Assembly (NCBI RefSeq): GCF_900167475.1
Contig: NZ_LT796768.1
Span: 434,001-498,000, forward strand
Length of the DNA stretch: 64,000 nucleotides
Source of the DNA: Aeromicrobium choanae
GTDB taxonomy: Bacteria > Actinomycetota > Actinomycetes > Propionibacteriales > Nocardioidaceae
Direction of reading: 5' to 3'
The notes beneath the pieces are model-generated. The model saw nothing but the letters and a program-made list of their open reading frames with translations, was not told the origin of the DNA and did no database searches. This document shows positions 28,467 to 39,876 of the stretch, piece by piece. The first letter of the stretch is position 1; every line of letters begins with the position of its first letter. The translations under genes and the position numbers were made by a program.

Positions 28467-28595
28467 TCGGTCTCACACCGGCACGAGGTGGCCTGTGAGC
28501 AGAACGTTCCCGCCCGGTTACCCGAAGGAGCGCGTGGGTGAAATGCGGCCTTCCTAGCGTCGGGACGTCCGACCCGCCCCGCGTCAGGAGCCCTG

Positions 28596-29921
28596 ATGAC
28601 CACTGTGAAGACCGACCTGCAGACCTCGTCACTCGTCCACCGCCCCGGCCGCTGGATCGACGGCTGGAACCCCGAGGACGCCGACCAGTGGGAGGGCGAG
28701 GGACGCGCGATCGCCCGCCGCAACCTCGCCGTGTCGGTCTTCGCCGAGTTCTTCGGCTTCATGATGCTGGGCGTGTGGAGCGTGGTGGTGCCCAACCTCG
28801 GCGCGGCCGGGTTCGCGTACACGACCGACCAGCTCTACTGGCTGATCGCGCTGCCCGGACTCACGGGCGCGGCCATGCGCGTGCTCTACACGTTCATGGT
28901 GCCGGTGTTCGGCGGCCGGAACTGGACGGTGATCTCGGCGCTGCTGCTGCTCATCCCGTCGCTCGGGCTGGTGTGGGCGGTCAGCGACCCGACGACCTCG
29001 TTCGGCGTCATGCTGCTGGTGGCGTCGCTGGCGGGTCTCGGCGGCGGCAACTTCGCCTCGTCGATGGTCAACATCTCGTTCTTCTACCCGCAGCGCGAGA
29101 AGGGCAAGGCGCTCGGGATCAACGCCGCCGGCGGCAACCTCGGCACCGGCATCGTGCAGCTGGTGGTGCCGCTCATCATCACCTCGGGTGCGGGCATCGC
29201 GCTCGAGCGCGCCGGCCTGATCTTCGTGCCCGCCGCGATCCTGTCGGCGCTCGCGGCGTTCGTGCTCATGAACAACCTGTCGAACGCGAAGTCGGACCTG
29301 CGCAGCTACGCGCTCGCCGTGAAGAACCACCACACCTGGGTGATCTCGTTCCTCTACATCGGCACGTTCGGGTCGTTCCTGGGCTTCTCGCTGACATTCC
29401 CCACGCTCATGAAGGCGATGCACCCGGACGTGCCGATCGCGGTGGCGTTCCTGGGTGCGGCCACCGGCGCCCTGACCCGCCCCTTCGGCGGCGCCCTGGC
29501 CGACCGGTTCGGCGGCACGCGCGTGACGATGGGCTCGTACATGGCCATGGGCGTCGGCGTCGTCGGCCTGGTGCTCACCCTCGACGAGGCCGGCTTCGGG
29601 CTCTTCCTGGGGCTGTTCCTGCTGCTGTTCGGCGCCGCGGGCATCGGCAACGGCTCGGTCTACCGGATGATCCCGATCGCGTTCCTCATCGGCGCCGACG
29701 ACGACGCCGCGAAGGCGCGGGCGCACCGGGCGGCGGCCGGCTGCATCGGCATCGCGGGCGCCGTCGGCGCGCTGGGCTCCTTCTTCGTCCCCCGGACGTT
29801 CGCCGAGCTGGGCATCACCGGCGGGCTGTGGGCCTTCGCCGGGGTGTACGCCGTGATGCTGGTCGTGGCCTGGGGCGTCTACGCCCGCCCCGGCACCGAG
29901 ACGGCCGCGGCGCGGGTCTGA
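28596..29921 (+). CDS. narK: NarK-type nitrate/nitrite transporter
   Basis: 441 residues, 12 membrane segments, MFS nitrate-nitrite porter family. The Gly-rich nitrate signature is visible twice, as SLAGLGGGNFASSMVNISFF and GINAAGGNLGTGIVQ, and FGAAGIGNGSVYRMIP follows in the second half. Nitrate uptake (or nitrate/nitrite exchange) for the assimilation enzymes encoded divergently. The start is ATG 28596. It ends 10 bases from the convergent ABC permease gene. Confidence 0.95.
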   Translation: MTTVKTDLQTSSLVHRPGRWIDGWNPEDADQWEGEGRAIARRNLAVSVFAEFFGFMMLGVWSVVVPNLGAAGFAYTTDQLYWLIALPGLTGAAMRVLYTFMVPVFGGRNWTVISALLLLIPSLGLVWAVSDPTTSFGVMLLVASLAGLGGGNFASSMVNISFFYPQREKGKALGINAAGGNLGTGIVQLVVPLIITSGAGIALERAGLIFVPAAILSALAAFVLMNNLSNAKSDLRSYALAVKNHHTWVISFLYIGTFGSFLGFSLTFPTLMKAMHPDVPIAVAFLGAATGALTRPFGGALADRFGGTRVTMGSYMAMGVGVVGLVLTLDEAGFGLFLGLFLLLFGAAGIGNGSVYRMIPIAFLIGADDDAAKARAHRAAAGCIGIAGAVGALGSFFVPRTFAELGITGGLWAFAGVYAVMLVVAWGVYARPGTETAAARV

Positions 29922-29931
29922 GGCGGACGGA

Positions 29932-31530
29932 TCATCCGGTCGTGATGTCGCGGCGCCGGAACGCCCACAGGCCCGCCACCACCAGGGCCGCCGCCAGGAC
30001 GATCTCGACCAGCGCAGGGACCGGTTCGAACCCTTCGACCGGCACCTCGGGCAGGTGCGTGAACGGCGAGAGGGAGTCGACCCAGTCCGGGAGCCGCAGC
30101 GTCTCGCCGAGCATGACCTGGAGGGCGACGAATGCCACGACCGCCCACGCCAGCAGGGACCGGTGCGGCCACACGCCGAAGAGGGCGACGGCGAACGCGG
30201 CCACGACGAGCACGCCCGGCAGGTAGCTCACCTGCCCGCCCACCTGCTCGACGATCCGGTCCCACTCCCCCAGCCCGACCGCGTAGCCCACGGCGAGGCC
30301 CAGACCCATCAGCAGCGAGAGGAGCAGTGCACCGGCGAAGGCGACCGAGACGGCAGCGGTCATCCACGAGACCCGCCTGACACCCGTGGCCAGCACCAGC
30401 TCCGCGCGGCCGGACTCCTCCTCCGCGCGGAGCCGGAGCACCGATGTGACCGCGAAGCCGCAGGAGACCACCGCCATGAACAGGAAGATGTAGCGCAGGA
30501 ACGCGTCGATGAGCTGATCCTCGACGTCGGGCGACGCGCCGATGACCTCGGCGATGTCCGGGTTCGAGGCGACGAGGTCCGGAATCGTCGGGATGACCGC
30601 CCCGTAGAGCAGTCCGAGCGCCGTCACGCCGATCGCCCAGCCGATGACCAGGCCGCGCTGGAGGCGAAGGGCCAGGCCCAGCGGCGTGCTGAGGAACCGG
30701 GACGCGCGCGGCCGGCCGGGGCGAGCCGGCAGCACGCCACCGGCGAAGTCGCGACGGACGGTGAGCCAGCCGGCCACGACGAGCATCGCCGCCGTCAGCA
30801 GCACCAGGGGCACGGCCGGCCACCACTGCTCGTCGCCGAAGGCGTCCATGCGCTGCGCCCACCCGAAGGGTGAGACCCACACGAGCGCGTTGTCCTGCAT
30901 CGCTCCCAGGCCGCGGACCAGGTAGCCCACCGCAATCGCCGCCCCGGCCAGCGCGAGGGCGCCACGCGCCGACGTCGACAGCTGCACGGCGACCAGCGTG
31001 ATGGCGACGTAGCTGAGTCCGAGCAGCGTGAGGCCCGCGCCGTAGGTCAGGCTGCCCACGGGGTCCAGGTCCACCGCGAGCATCGCGACGGTCGTGACGA
31101 GGCCGATCAGCAGCGCCGCGGACACGCCGTACAGCAGACCCGCGAGTGTCGCGGCGTGGCGGCCCACCACCGTGGAGCGCACCAGCTCCGCACGACCGGT
31201 CTCCTCCTCGGCCCGGGTGTGGCGAACCACGAGGAACATCACCATGAGACAGATGCCCAGTTGCGCGACCTGCGAGATCTCGTTCGCGACGATGCCGCCC
31301 AGGGTGTCGATCCCGGCCTGGCGGCCGCTCATGAGGAAGCTGACAGGACTCGCCCCGACCGCGCTCGCGTACCCGGCGATCTTCCCGGGGGTGTCGTAGA
31401 TCGACGGGACGGCCAGCGCGCTGGCCGCGATCGTGCCTCCGAGGCCAGCGATCCACAGCGGCAGGATCAGCCGGTCACGCCGCAGGACGAGCCGAAGGAG
31501 ATGCCGTGTCCCCGTGAAGGGCGAGCTCAC
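29932..31530 (-). CDS. ABC-2 type exporter permease (two tandem six-helix halves)
   Basis: 532 residues from GTG 31530, preceded by GAGGAGGTG. About 12 hydrophobic segments in two halves; each half repeats a motif of the type [19 protein letters not shown] (residues about 105-125) and [19 protein letters not shown] (about 365-385), which shows an internal duplication. This is the permease layout of actinobacterial antibiotic-type exporters. GTGA overlap with the ATPase gene. Substrate unknown. Confidence 0.87.
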   Translation of the reverse strand: MSSPFTGTRHLLRLVLRRDRLILPLWIAGLGGTIAASALAVPSIYDTPGKIAGYASAVGASPVSFLMSGRQAGIDTLGGIVANEISQVAQLGICLMVMFLVVRHTRAEEETGRAELVRSTVVGRHAATLAGLLYGVSAALLIGLVTTVAMLAVDLDPVGSLTYGAGLTLLGLSYVAITLVAVQLSTSARGALALAGAAIAVGYLVRGLGAMQDNALVWVSPFGWAQRMDAFGDEQWWPAVPLVLLTAAMLVVAGWLTVRRDFAGGVLPARPGRPRASRFLSTPLGLALRLQRGLVIGWAIGVTALGLLYGAVIPTIPDLVASNPDIAEVIGASPDVEDQLIDAFLRYIFLFMAVVSCGFAVTSVLRLRAEEESGRAELVLATGVRRVSWMTAAVSVAFAGALLLSLLMGLGLAVGYAVGLGEWDRIVEQVGGQVSYLPGVLVVAAFAVALFGVWPHRSLLAWAVVAFVALQVMLGETLRLPDWVDSLSPFTHLPEVPVEGFEPVPALVEIVLAAALVVAGLWAFRRRDITTG

Positions 31531-32417
31531 GACGGCACCTCCTCGCCGTACTGACGCAGGAAGAGCTCCTCCAGCGTCGGCGGATGGGCCGCGAGCGAGA
31601 GCACACCGAGCGGTGCGAGCGCCTGCACCGCTGCGTCGAGGTGGACCGACTCCACGTCGAAGGTGACCCGCGCGCCGTCGAACCGGGGATGGTGCACCCC
31701 CTCCACCTCCGAGATGAGCGCAGCGGGCCGAGCGGTCTCGGCGATGACCGTCGTCCGGGTCAGGTGCCGCAGCTCGGCCAGCGAGCCGCTCTGCACGACG
31801 CGACCGGCCCGGATGATGCTGATCCGGTCGGACAGCGCCTCCGCCTCGGCCAGGATGTGCGAGCTCAGCAGCACGGTCGCACCCTCGCCCTTCAGCTCGA
31901 GGACGGCCCTCTGGAACTCCGCCTCCATGAGAGGGTCGAGTCCCGACGTGGGCTCGTCCAGCAGGTACAGCTCGGCCCGGCTGGCCAGCGCGGCGATGAG
32001 CGCCACCTTCTGCCGGTTCCCCTTGGAGTAGGTTCGGTTCTTCTTGCTGGGATCGAACTCGAACCGCTCGATCATCTCCGCGCGACGTGCCTCGTCCAGG
32101 CCTCCGCGCATCCGGGCCAGCACGTCGATCACCTCGCCGCCGGTGAGGCCGGGCCACAGGGCCACGTCGCCGGGAACGTACGCGATCCGGCGGTGGAGCT
32201 CCGCCGCCTCGCTCCACGGGTTCCCACCGAGCAGCCGGGCCGTGCCGGAGTCGGCCTTCAGCAGACCCAGGAGGACACGAATCGTGGTCGACTTGCCGGC
32301 ACCGTTCGGCCCGAGGAAGCCATGGACCTCCCCGGCCTCGACCGACAGGTCGACACCGTCCAGGGCGCGCACGGCACCGAAGCTCTTGACGACGTTGCTC
32401 AGCTCGATGGCGGTCAC
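31527..32417 (-). CDS. ABC transporter ATP-binding protein
   Basis: 296 residues from GTG 32417. Walker [11 protein letters not shown]-loop region, Walker [14 protein letters not shown] with H-loop LLSSHIL; the signature motif is replaced by [12 protein letters not shown], normal for DrrA-like exporters. The C-terminal 80 residues follow the DrrA-type extension. Pairs with the overlapping permease to expel an unknown compound. Confidence 0.92.
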   Translation of the reverse strand: MTAIELSNVVKSFGAVRALDGVDLSVEAGEVHGFLGPNGAGKSTTIRVLLGLLKADSGTARLLGGNPWSEAAELHRRIAYVPGDVALWPGLTGGEVIDVLARMRGGLDEARRAEMIERFEFDPSKKNRTYSKGNRQKVALIAALASRAELYLLDEPTSGLDPLMEAEFQRAVLELKGEGATVLLSSHILAEAEALSDRISIIRAGRVVQSGSLAELRHLTRTTVIAETARPAALISEVEGVHHPRFDGARVTFDVESVHLDAAVQALAPLGVLSLAAHPPTLEELFLRQYGEEVPS

Positions 32418-32456
32418 TCGCTCATCGTGACACGCGAGTGACCTCCTCCAGCAGGC

Positions 32457-35267
32457 TCAGACGACGACGCTGACCAGCTTGGGCGCCCGCACGATCACCT
32501 TGCGGATCTCCTGGTCGCCGATGGTGCGCACGACGTTGGGCTCGGCCAGCGCCAGGGCGGTGAGGTCCTCGTCGCTGATGTCGGCGGGGACCTCGAGCTT
32601 GCCGCGGACCTTGCCCTGGATCTGCACGACGCACGTGACCAGGTCCTCGACGAGGTACTGCTCGTCGGCGACGGGCCAGGCCTCGTACGTGAGGGTCTCC
32701 TCGTGGCCGAGACGTGACCACAGCTCCTCGGACAGGTGCGGGGCGACGGGCGCCAGCATCAGCACGAGCGGCTCGATGACCGAGCGCGAGCGCACCGACT
32801 CCTTGGTGAGGTGGTTCGTCAGCTCGATGAGCTTCGCGATCGCGGTGTTGAACCGCAGCTCGCCCATGTCCTCGGTGACGCCGGCGATCGCCTGGTGCAG
32901 GGCACGCAGGGCCGCGGTGTCGGGCTCGGCGTCGTCGGCGACGACCTCGCCGGTCTCCTCGTCGACGACGAGGCGCCAGACGCGCTGCAGGAAGCGCTGC
33001 GCGCCCACGACGGCGCGGGTCTCCCACGGACGCGACACGTCCAGCGGGCCCATGCTCATCTCGTACACGCGGAACGTGTCGGCACCGTAGGCCTCGTACA
33101 TGTCGTCGGGCGTGACGATGTTCTTGAGGCTCTTGCCCATCTTCCCGTACTCGCGGTTGACGGGCCTGCCCTCGAAGAACCAGCCGCCGTCGCGCTCCTC
33201 CACCTCGTCGGCCGGCACGTAGGTGCCCCGCTCGTCGGTGAACGCGTACGCCTGGATGTAGCCCTGGTTGAACAGGCGGTGGAACGGCTCCTCGCTGCTG
33301 ACGTGGCCGAGGTCGAACATCACCTTGTGCCAGAAGCGCGCGTACAGCAGGTGCAGGACGGCGTGCTCGACGCCGCCGACGTACAGGTCGACGCCGCCGG
33401 TTTCGCCGGGCGCCTTCGGACCGAGCCAGTAGCGCTCGTTCGTCGGGTCGGCGAGCACGTCGCTGTTGTGCGGATCGGTGTACCGCAGCTCGTACCAGCT
33501 GGAGCCGGCCCAGTTCGGCATCGTGTTGGTCTCGCGGCGGTACCGCTTCGGGCCGTCGCCGAGGTCGAGCTCGACCTCGACCCACTCGGGCACGCGCGCC
33601 AGCGGCGGCTCGGGCTCGCTCGTGGCGTCGTCGGGCTCGAAGGTCTTGGGCGAGTAGTCGGGCACCTCGGGCAGCTCGACCGGCAGCATCGATTCGGGCA
33701 GCGCGATCGCGTGGCCGGCCTCGTCGTAGACGATCGGGAAGGGCTCGCCCCAGTAGCGCTGGCGGCTGAACAGCCAGTCGCGCAGGCGGTAGGTGGTGGT
33801 GCCCTCGCCGAGGCCGCGCTGCTCCAGCCACGCGATGATCGCGGCCTTGGCGTCGTCGACGGCCAGGCCGTCGAGGCTGACGCCCTCGTCGCCGAAGAGG
33901 CCGGTGTTGTCGGAGTCGACGGCCGTGCCCGCGCCCGCGTAGGCGTGATCGAGGCCGCGCTGCTCCTCCAGGGTGGGCACGATCCGCAGGTCGTAGGCCG
34001 TGGCGAAGTCGTGGTCGCGCTGGTCTCCGGAAGGCACGGCCATGATCGCGCCGGTGCCGTAGCCCATGAGGACGTAGTCGGCGATGAACACGGGAATGGC
34101 CTCGCCGTTGACCGGGTTCGTGGCGAAGGAGCCGGTGAAGACGCCCGTCTTCTCCTTGTTCTCCTGGCGCTCGACGTCGGACTTCGCGGCGGCCTCGCGG
34201 CGGTACTGCTCGACGGCGGTGACGGGATCGGGCGCCCCGCTGGTCCAGCGCTGGTCGACGGCCTCGGGCCACGCGTCGGCGGTCAGCGCCTCGACCAGCG
34301 GGTGCTCGGGCGACAGCACCATGTACGTGGCGCCGAACAGCGTGTCCGGACGCGTGGTGAAGACCTCGATCGGGCCCGCGTAGGAGTCGAACACGACGCT
34401 CGCGCCGTGCGAGCGGCCGATCCAGTTGCGCTGCATGAGCTTGACCGGCTCGGGCCAGTCGACGCGGTCGAGGTCGTCGATGAGGCGGTCGGCGTAGGCC
34501 GTGATCCGCATCTTCCACTGGCGCAGGCTGCGCTTGAAGACGGGGAAGTTGCCGCGCTCGCTGCGACCGTCGGCGGTGACCTCCTCGTTCGCCAGCACGG
34601 TGCCCAGGCCCGGGCACCAGTTCACGGGCGACTCGCTGATGTAGGCCAGGCGGTGCTGGTCGATGACCTCGGGGTCGTCGGTGCCCAGCGCCTCGATCAG
34701 CTCGGCGATGGGACGGGCCTGGCCCTGCTCGGGGTCGTACCAGGAGTTGAAGATCTGCAGGAAGATCCACTGCGTCCAGCGCATGAACTCGGGCTCGATC
34801 GTGGCGAACGAGCGGCGCTCGTCGTGGGCCAGGCCGAGGCGGCGCAGCTGGCGCCGCATGTTCGCGATGTTCTCCAGCGTCGTCTCGCGCGGGTGGCGGC
34901 CGGTCTGGACGGCGTAGATCTCCGCGGGCAGGCCGAACGCGTCGTAGCCCAGCGCGTGCAGCACGTTGTCGCCCTGCATGCGGCGGAAGCGGCCGACGAC
35001 GTCGGTGGCGATGTAGCCCAGCGGGTGGCCGACGTGCAGGCCCGCACCCGAGGGGTACGGGAACATGTCCATCAGGAAGTACTTGGAGCCGCCCGCGTTG
35101 TGCCGGGTGTCGTCGGTGGCGAGGTCACCGACCGGGTTGGGCGCCTCGAAGGTGCCCTCGGCCTCCCAGCGGTCCTGCCACGCGGTCTCGATGCGGCCGG
35201 CGTACTCGCTGGTGTACCGGTGCGTCGCGCTCTCGGGTGCCGCACCCTCCGGGGTCTGGTAGTTCAC
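32457..35267 (-). CDS. leuS: Leucyl-tRNA synthetase
   Basis: Charges tRNA-Leu. 936 residues. HIGH-type motif HVGH in [16 protein letters not shown] (about residue 75), CP1 editing domain in the middle, KMSKS-type motif [10 protein letters not shown], and the anticodon-binding and C-terminal domains. N-terminal extension of about 30 residues before the [13 protein letters not shown] start of the core. Essential single gene; no T-box seen upstream. Confidence 0.97.
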   Translation of the reverse strand: MNYQTPEGAAPESATHRYTSEYAGRIETAWQDRWEAEGTFEAPNPVGDLATDDTRHNAGGSKYFLMDMFPYPSGAGLHVGHPLGYIATDVVGRFRRMQGDNVLHALGYDAFGLPAEIYAVQTGRHPRETTLENIANMRRQLRRLGLAHDERRSFATIEPEFMRWTQWIFLQIFNSWYDPEQGQARPIAELIEALGTDDPEVIDQHRLAYISESPVNWCPGLGTVLANEEVTADGRSERGNFPVFKRSLRQWKMRITAYADRLIDDLDRVDWPEPVKLMQRNWIGRSHGASVVFDSYAGPIEVFTTRPDTLFGATYMVLSPEHPLVEALTADAWPEAVDQRWTSGAPDPVTAVEQYRREAAAKSDVERQENKEKTGVFTGSFATNPVNGEAIPVFIADYVLMGYGTGAIMAVPSGDQRDHDFATAYDLRIVPTLEEQRGLDHAYAGAGTAVDSDNTGLFGDEGVSLDGLAVDDAKAAIIAWLEQRGLGEGTTTYRLRDWLFSRQRYWGEPFPIVYDEAGHAIALPESMLPVELPEVPDYSPKTFEPDDATSEPEPPLARVPEWVEVELDLGDGPKRYRRETNTMPNWAGSSWYELRYTDPHNSDVLADPTNERYWLGPKAPGETGGVDLYVGGVEHAVLHLLYARFWHKVMFDLGHVSSEEPFHRLFNQGYIQAYAFTDERGTYVPADEVEERDGGWFFEGRPVNREYGKMGKSLKNIVTPDDMYEAYGADTFRVYEMSMGPLDVSRPWETRAVVGAQRFLQRVWRLVVDEETGEVVADDAEPDTAALRALHQAIAGVTEDMGELRFNTAIAKLIELTNHLTKESVRSRSVIEPLVLMLAPVAPHLSEELWSRLGHEETLTYEAWPVADEQYLVEDLVTCVVQIQGKVRGKLEVPADISDEDLTALALAEPNVVRTIGDQEIRKVIVRAPKLVSVVV

Positions 35268-35341
35268 CGGTCAACACTATCCGGCGACCGGACCCACCCG
35301 GTGCACCGGCGGTCGCCGCACCGCCGAGGCCCCAGCGCTCG

Positions 35342-36013
35342 CTACGGCAGCTTGGCCCGGGCCTCGCGGCGCACGGGCGCGGGAAGCCGGTCGCCCAGTC
35401 GATCCAGGAAGGCGCGCACCTCGTCCGGTGCGACGGCGCCCGCGTGCTTGAGCGCGATCCCGACGGGCTTGGAGACGAGCGGGTCGGGATCGGCGGCGAG
35501 CAGCTCGGCGAGACGCAGGAGGTCGGCGATGCCCTCGGGGTGCGCCGGGCGCGTGTACGCCAGCGGCGCCGTCATGGCCGTGCGACGACGCAGGGGGTCG
35601 GGCGACGCGGCCAGCGCGAACAGCGGCTCCCTCGACCGGTCGCGCAGGAACTGACCGACCACGCGCGGAGCGGCCCGATCGACCATGTCCCACGAGTCGA
35701 TCCTGTCGTGCCGGGCGAGATACAGGTCGTAGCGCTCCTCGCGCTCCGCATCCGTGATGCCCTTGCGGCGCACCTGGAAGTCGACGACGCAGAACGCCGC
35801 CAGCCGCGGCTCGTACTCGCGCTCGTCGAGCAGCCGGCCGACGTCGCCCAGCGTCATGCCGCTGTGTCGCTTGGCGAGCTCGAAGACCGTGCCCATCCGC
35901 ACTCCCAGGACGCCGGCGCCGCCGTGGTAGTGCCGCTGCGGATGCGCGGCAGGGTCCGCGGCATCGCGCAGCTCCCGCAGGAGGTCAGCCGCGGTCGAGG
36001 TCAAGGGAGTCAC
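35342..36013 (-). CDS. DNA alkylation repair protein (AlkD-like)
   Basis: 223 residues from GTG 36013. All-helical HEAT-like repeat protein. The block YDLYLARHDRIDSWDMVDRAAPR contains the SWDMVD signature with the aspartate that corresponds to the active site of AlkD glycosylases, which excise N3/N7-alkylated purines without base flipping. Located between leuS and the potassium uptake genes; 20 bases after ktrA on the same strand. Confidence 0.88.
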   Translation of the reverse strand: MTPLTSTAADLLRELRDAADPAAHPQRHYHGGAGVLGVRMGTVFELAKRHSGMTLGDVGRLLDEREYEPRLAAFCVVDFQVRRKGITDAEREERYDLYLARHDRIDSWDMVDRAAPRVVGQFLRDRSREPLFALAASPDPLRRRTAMTAPLAYTRPAHPEGIADLLRLAELLAADPDPLVSKPVGIALKHAGAVAPDEVRAFLDRLGDRLPAPVRREARAKLP

Positions 36014-36033
36014 CCTGGGGTCGGCACCGAGGA

Positions 36034-36708
36034 CTACTCGTTCCTCAGCGCGCAGAACGTCTCGACCTTGCGGGTGGGGCCGGAGACGATGAGCTCGTCG
36101 GAGGCGGCGATCGAGGTCTCGGGACGCGCGTACGTGAAGTCCTCGCCCCGGCGCTTCACGCCGACGACGGTGACCCCGAACCTGGCCCGCAGCTGGGACT
36201 CCAGCAGCGTGCGCCCGGCCGCGAGCTTCGGCGCCCGCGTGCGCGCGATCGAGAAGCCGTCGTCGAACTCGATGTAGTCGATCATCGCGCCGGTGACCAT
36301 GTGGGCCACGCGCTCCCCCATCGCCGACTCGGGACGCACGACGTGCGTGGCGCCGACCCGCTCGAGGATCCGGGCGTGCTTGGCGTTGATGGCCTTGGCC
36401 CACACCTCCGAGACGCCCAGCTCCACGAGGCTCAGCACGGTCAGGACGCTGGCCTCGATGTCGGTGCCGATGCCCACGACGGCGCGGTCGAACTGCTCGG
36501 CGCCGATCTGGCGCAGGGCCTCGGTGTCGGTGGTGTCGGCCGAGACGACGTGGGTGAACTCGCTGGCGAAGCGCTGCACCAGCTGGGCGTCCTCGTCGAC
36601 GCCCAGGACGTCGTGGCCGAGCCGGACCAGCGACCGTGCGACGGCGGAGCCGAACCGCCCGAGTCCCACGACGAGGACGGGCGCGGTGAGGGGGTCGGTG
36701 TTACCCAA
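36034..36708 (-). CDS. Potassium uptake regulatory subunit KtrA/TrkA
   Basis: 224 residues from TTG 36708, overlapping the transporter stop by 8 bases (TTGGGTAA). RCK-N Rossmann domain with VLVVGLGRFGSAVARSL and the acidic VDEDAQLV at the end of beta-2, then an RCK-C domain (ELIVSGPTRKVETF). Binds nucleotide (ATP/ADP or NAD) and gates KtrB. No earlier or later start fits because the Rossmann motif begins at residue 11. Confidence 0.92.
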   Translation of the reverse strand: MGNTDPLTAPVLVVGLGRFGSAVARSLVRLGHDVLGVDEDAQLVQRFASEFTHVVSADTTDTEALRQIGAEQFDRAVVGIGTDIEASVLTVLSLVELGVSEVWAKAINAKHARILERVGATHVVRPESAMGERVAHMVTGAMIDYIEFDDGFSIARTRAPKLAAGRTLLESQLRARFGVTVVGVKRRGEDFTYARPETSIAASDELIVSGPTRKVETFCALRNE

Positions 36709-38059
36709 TGATCGGTTGCTCCTCGGGAAGGTGATACCTGGATTGGCGCCGCCTCAGCACGAACGCGGAGGCTGCCGTAATCGTGCCCACTCGGCCGATG
36801 AACATCAAGACGATGAGGACGAGCTGGCCCGGGATGTTGAGCTCGGGGGTCAAACCGGTGGACAGGCCCACGGTGCCGAAGGCGGAGGCGGACTCGAAGA
36901 GGCTGTCGGCGTAGGCGGTGTTCGCGACCATCATGAGGGCCATCGCGCCGCCCGTGACCAAACCCACGGCGATCAGCGCGATGCTCAGCGCCGTGCGGAT
37001 GGTGCGGGGGTTGATCGCGCGCGAGCCGATGCGCACCTGCTCCTCGCCGCGCAGCTCGGCCAGGATGACGTAGCCCAGCAGCAGGAAGGTCGTCACCTTG
37101 ATGCCGCCCGCGGTGGACGCGCTGCCGCCGCCGATGAACATCATGATGATCGCCGTGTTCAGGGTGACGGGCTCGACCGCGCCCCAGTCGAAGCTGGCCA
37201 AGCCGCCCGAGCGCGTCATGATGCCGCCCTCGATGCCGGTCACGAGCTTGTCGATGGGACTCAGGTCGCCGATCGTGGCGGAGTTGTTCCACTCGACGAG
37301 GACGAACATCGCCGAGGCGATCGCCAGCAGCGCCAGCGAGCCCCAGACGGTCAGCCGCGTGTGGATCGTCCACGTCTTCGGCGAGCGCCACTCCTGGTAG
37401 AGCTCGGCCAGCACGGGGAAGCCCACACCGCCGGCGAAGACCGCCACCGAGATGGGCAGGATGACGGCGTAGTCGCCGGCATAGCTCGTCAGGCTGTCGG
37501 GGTGAAGCGAGAAGCCGGCGTTGTTGAACGCCATCACCGCGTCGAAGATGCCGTGCCAGAGCGAGTACGCGAACGAGTCGAAGTAGCCGGTGTAGTACCG
37601 CCACGTGAGGATCGCCGCGGTGACGCCCTGGAAGACCAGTGTCGTGAAGGCCACGCGCTTGAACAGCGGGCCGACGTCGCCGAGGCTCACGACGTGCATG
37701 TCGGTCTGCGCGGCCAGGCGGGTGCGCAGGCCCAGCCGGCCGCCCACGAACAGGCCGAGCACCGTAGTCATCGCGATGATCCCGATGCCGCCGATCTCGA
37801 CGAGGACCAGGATGATCGCCTGCCCGATGATCGACCAGTAGGTGCCCGTGTCGACGGTGGCCAGGCCGGTGACCGTGACGGCCGAGGTGGACGTGAAGAA
37901 CGCGTCCATGAACGAGGGATCCTGCTCCCCCTCGCGGGCGAAGGGCAGCAGCAGCAGGAGGGTGCCGGCGAGGATGAGGGTCAGGAAGGCCAGCGGCAGC
38001 AATCGCACGGGATGGGCGATCGACGCCGGGAGGCGAAATCGGCGACGTCCCCAAGGCAC
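36701..38059 (-). CDS. TrkH/KtrB family potassium transporter
   Basis: About 452 residues; the GTG at 38059 (VPWGRRRFRLPAS) is the preferred start, with a TTG at 38083 as alternative. Four membrane-pore-membrane repeats; selectivity-filter-like SAVTVTGLATVD and FNNAGFSL are visible, and GGSASTAGGIKVTTF in the third repeat. Mediates K+ (Na+-coupled) uptake with the KtrA subunit encoded directly after it. Divergent from the CDP-glycerol transferase-like gene. Confidence 0.92.
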   Translation of the reverse strand: MPWGRRRFRLPASIAHPVRLLPLAFLTLILAGTLLLLLPFAREGEQDPSFMDAFFTSTSAVTVTGLATVDTGTYWSIIGQAIILVLVEIGGIGIIAMTTVLGLFVGGRLGLRTRLAAQTDMHVVSLGDVGPLFKRVAFTTLVFQGVTAAILTWRYYTGYFDSFAYSLWHGIFDAVMAFNNAGFSLHPDSLTSYAGDYAVILPISVAVFAGGVGFPVLAELYQEWRSPKTWTIHTRLTVWGSLALLAIASAMFVLVEWNNSATIGDLSPIDKLVTGIEGGIMTRSGGLASFDWGAVEPVTLNTAIIMMFIGGGSASTAGGIKVTTFLLLGYVILAELRGEEQVRIGSRAINPRTIRTALSIALIAVGLVTGGAMALMMVANTAYADSLFESASAFGTVGLSTGLTPELNIPGQLVLIVLMFIGRVGTITAASAFVLRRRQSRYHLPEEQPIIG

Positions 38060-38109
38060 GCCCCGACGGTACACCGGCCACAACCGTCACACGCGGTAGA
38101 TTGCCGCCC

Positions 38110-39876
38110 ATGGCTTCCCCGGCGCGTTTCGTGCGTTCTCTCGTCGCGCGGGTGGGTCACAGCGCGGAGCTTCCGGGCCTGTTGCTGGTCAACGGGACGA
38201 TCCTGCTGGCGCTGCTGCTCGTCGTGCTGGACCTCGACCTGGCCGCCGCGATCGCGCTGATCGTCTCGGTCCTCTCCGAGTGGCTCCTCGAGCGCCGCTC
38301 GCCCCTGTCGTCGATGTTGCTGCGCCAGGCGTCGGCCGGACCTCCGCTGCGCTTCGCGCTGCGCGTCATCGTGGCGGCCACGGCCTCGTCGCAGTTCGCC
38401 GACGACACGGCGCTGCACGCCTTCCTGCTCGTCACCCTCCTGATCGTCACCGGCCTGTGCGCGCGCGCCCTGCACGCCGAGTACCGGCGGATCGGCCCCC
38501 TCAAGCCGATGCGCACCCGCCACATCCCGGGCGACACGTACATCGCCGAGGAGCCCCGCACCCGTCCCGTGCTCGTGACGGTCGTCCAGCTCGCCGCCCT
38601 CGCGCCGGCGATCCTCGGCGCCCCGTGGTGGATCGTGCTGTCCGTCGGGGTGGCCGCCTTCGCGGTCCTGGCCGCCGGGACCGTGCCCGACGTGCTCGCC
38701 AGCTGGCGCATGCGCACCGCCAAGCGGGCCACGGGCTTCACCCCCCAGCTCTCGGCCGTCCAGAAGTTCCTCGACGAGTACCGCCCCGAGGTGGTCGTCC
38801 ACCTCTCCGGCCCCGACACCGCGGCCTACCAGATCAACACCTGGATCGAGGCCCTCGAGAATCTGGACCAGCGCGTCTTCGTGGTGCTGCGCGACCATCC
38901 CCTGTTCGAGCGGATGGCGTCCTCGTCGCTGCCCACGCTGTCGCTGCCCGCGCCGGGCGAGCTGCTGATGCTCGACTTCTCGATGGTCAAGGTGGCGCTG
39001 TACCCGAGCAACACGGGCAACAACATCCACCTGCTCCGCCTGCCCACGATGATGAGCGCCTTCATCGGTCACGGCGACAGCGACAAGAGCGCGTCGAACA
39101 ACCCGTTCTCACGTGTCTACGACGAGCTGTGGGTCGCCGGCGAGGCCGGCGCAGACCGCTACCGCCGCTCCGGCATGCACATCCCGGAGGACCAGTACCG
39201 GTTCGTCGGCCGGCCCCAGGTGCACGCCGTCGAGCGCACGCCCCGCGTCGGCGAGGCCGAGATCCCCACGGTGCTCTACGCCCCCACGTGGGAGGGCGTG
39301 AACCAACACCAGGAGTACTCCTCGCTGCGGGCCATCGGCGTGAAGCTGATCGACGCCCTGCTGGCCGACGGGTCGGTGCGCGTCGTCTACAAGCCGCACC
39401 CGTTCACCGGACAGCGCGACGCCAAGTACCGCATCGCCCACGCGGTGATCGCGCGCCGGCTCGACGACGCCAAGGCCCGCACGGGCATCGACCACCGCGT
39501 CGTCACGAGCGGATCGCTGACCGGCTGGATGAACCAGTCCACCGCGCTGGTGAGCGACATCTCGAGCGTGCTCTCGGACTGGCTCGCGGGCGAGAAGCCG
39601 TACGCCGTGTTCAACCACGCGGGCATCTCGACCAAGGAGTTCCGTGAGGACTACCCGTCCAGCGCCGCCGCCACCCTGCTCGACGGCAACGCGCAGGGCG
39701 TCGACGAGTTCCTCGACGTGATCACCGGCCGGGGCCCCGACCTGCTGGCCGAGTACCGGTCGAAGCTCGCGACCTACCTGCTCGGCGCGCCGGAGCAGCG
39801 CACGCTCGAGGCGTTCCGCGACGCCGTCACGGCCTTCGTGCAGCGTTCGGACGCCGAGCGCTCGATCTACCGCTGA
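38110..39876 (+). CDS. CDP-glycerol glycerophosphotransferase-like protein with membrane N-terminus
   Basis: 588 residues from ATG 38110. The first 200 residues hold four to six hydrophobic segments. The C-terminal 370 residues match the TagF/TagB catalytic domain: PTVLYAPTWEGVNQ, VRVVYKPHPFTGQRD and ALVSDISSVLSDWLAGEKPYAVF. Such enzymes transfer glycerol-phosphate or related alditol-phosphates in wall teichoic acid-like polymers. Its 3' end overlaps the convergent TTEP-repeat gene by 50 bases. Works plausibly with the related gene at 43.5 kb. Confidence 0.85.
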   Translation: MASPARFVRSLVARVGHSAELPGLLLVNGTILLALLLVVLDLDLAAAIALIVSVLSEWLLERRSPLSSMLLRQASAGPPLRFALRVIVAATASSQFADDTALHAFLLVTLLIVTGLCARALHAEYRRIGPLKPMRTRHIPGDTYIAEEPRTRPVLVTVVQLAALAPAILGAPWWIVLSVGVAAFAVLAAGTVPDVLASWRMRTAKRATGFTPQLSAVQKFLDEYRPEVVVHLSGPDTAAYQINTWIEALENLDQRVFVVLRDHPLFERMASSSLPTLSLPAPGELLMLDFSMVKVALYPSNTGNNIHLLRLPTMMSAFIGHGDSDKSASNNPFSRVYDELWVAGEAGADRYRRSGMHIPEDQYRFVGRPQVHAVERTPRVGEAEIPTVLYAPTWEGVNQHQEYSSLRAIGVKLIDALLADGSVRVVYKPHPFTGQRDAKYRIAHAVIARRLDDAKARTGIDHRVVTSGSLTGWMNQSTALVSDISSVLSDWLAGEKPYAVFNHAGISTKEFREDYPSSAAATLLDGNAQGVDEFLDVITGRGPDLLAEYRSKLATYLLGAPEQRTLEAFRDAVTAFVQRSDAERSIYR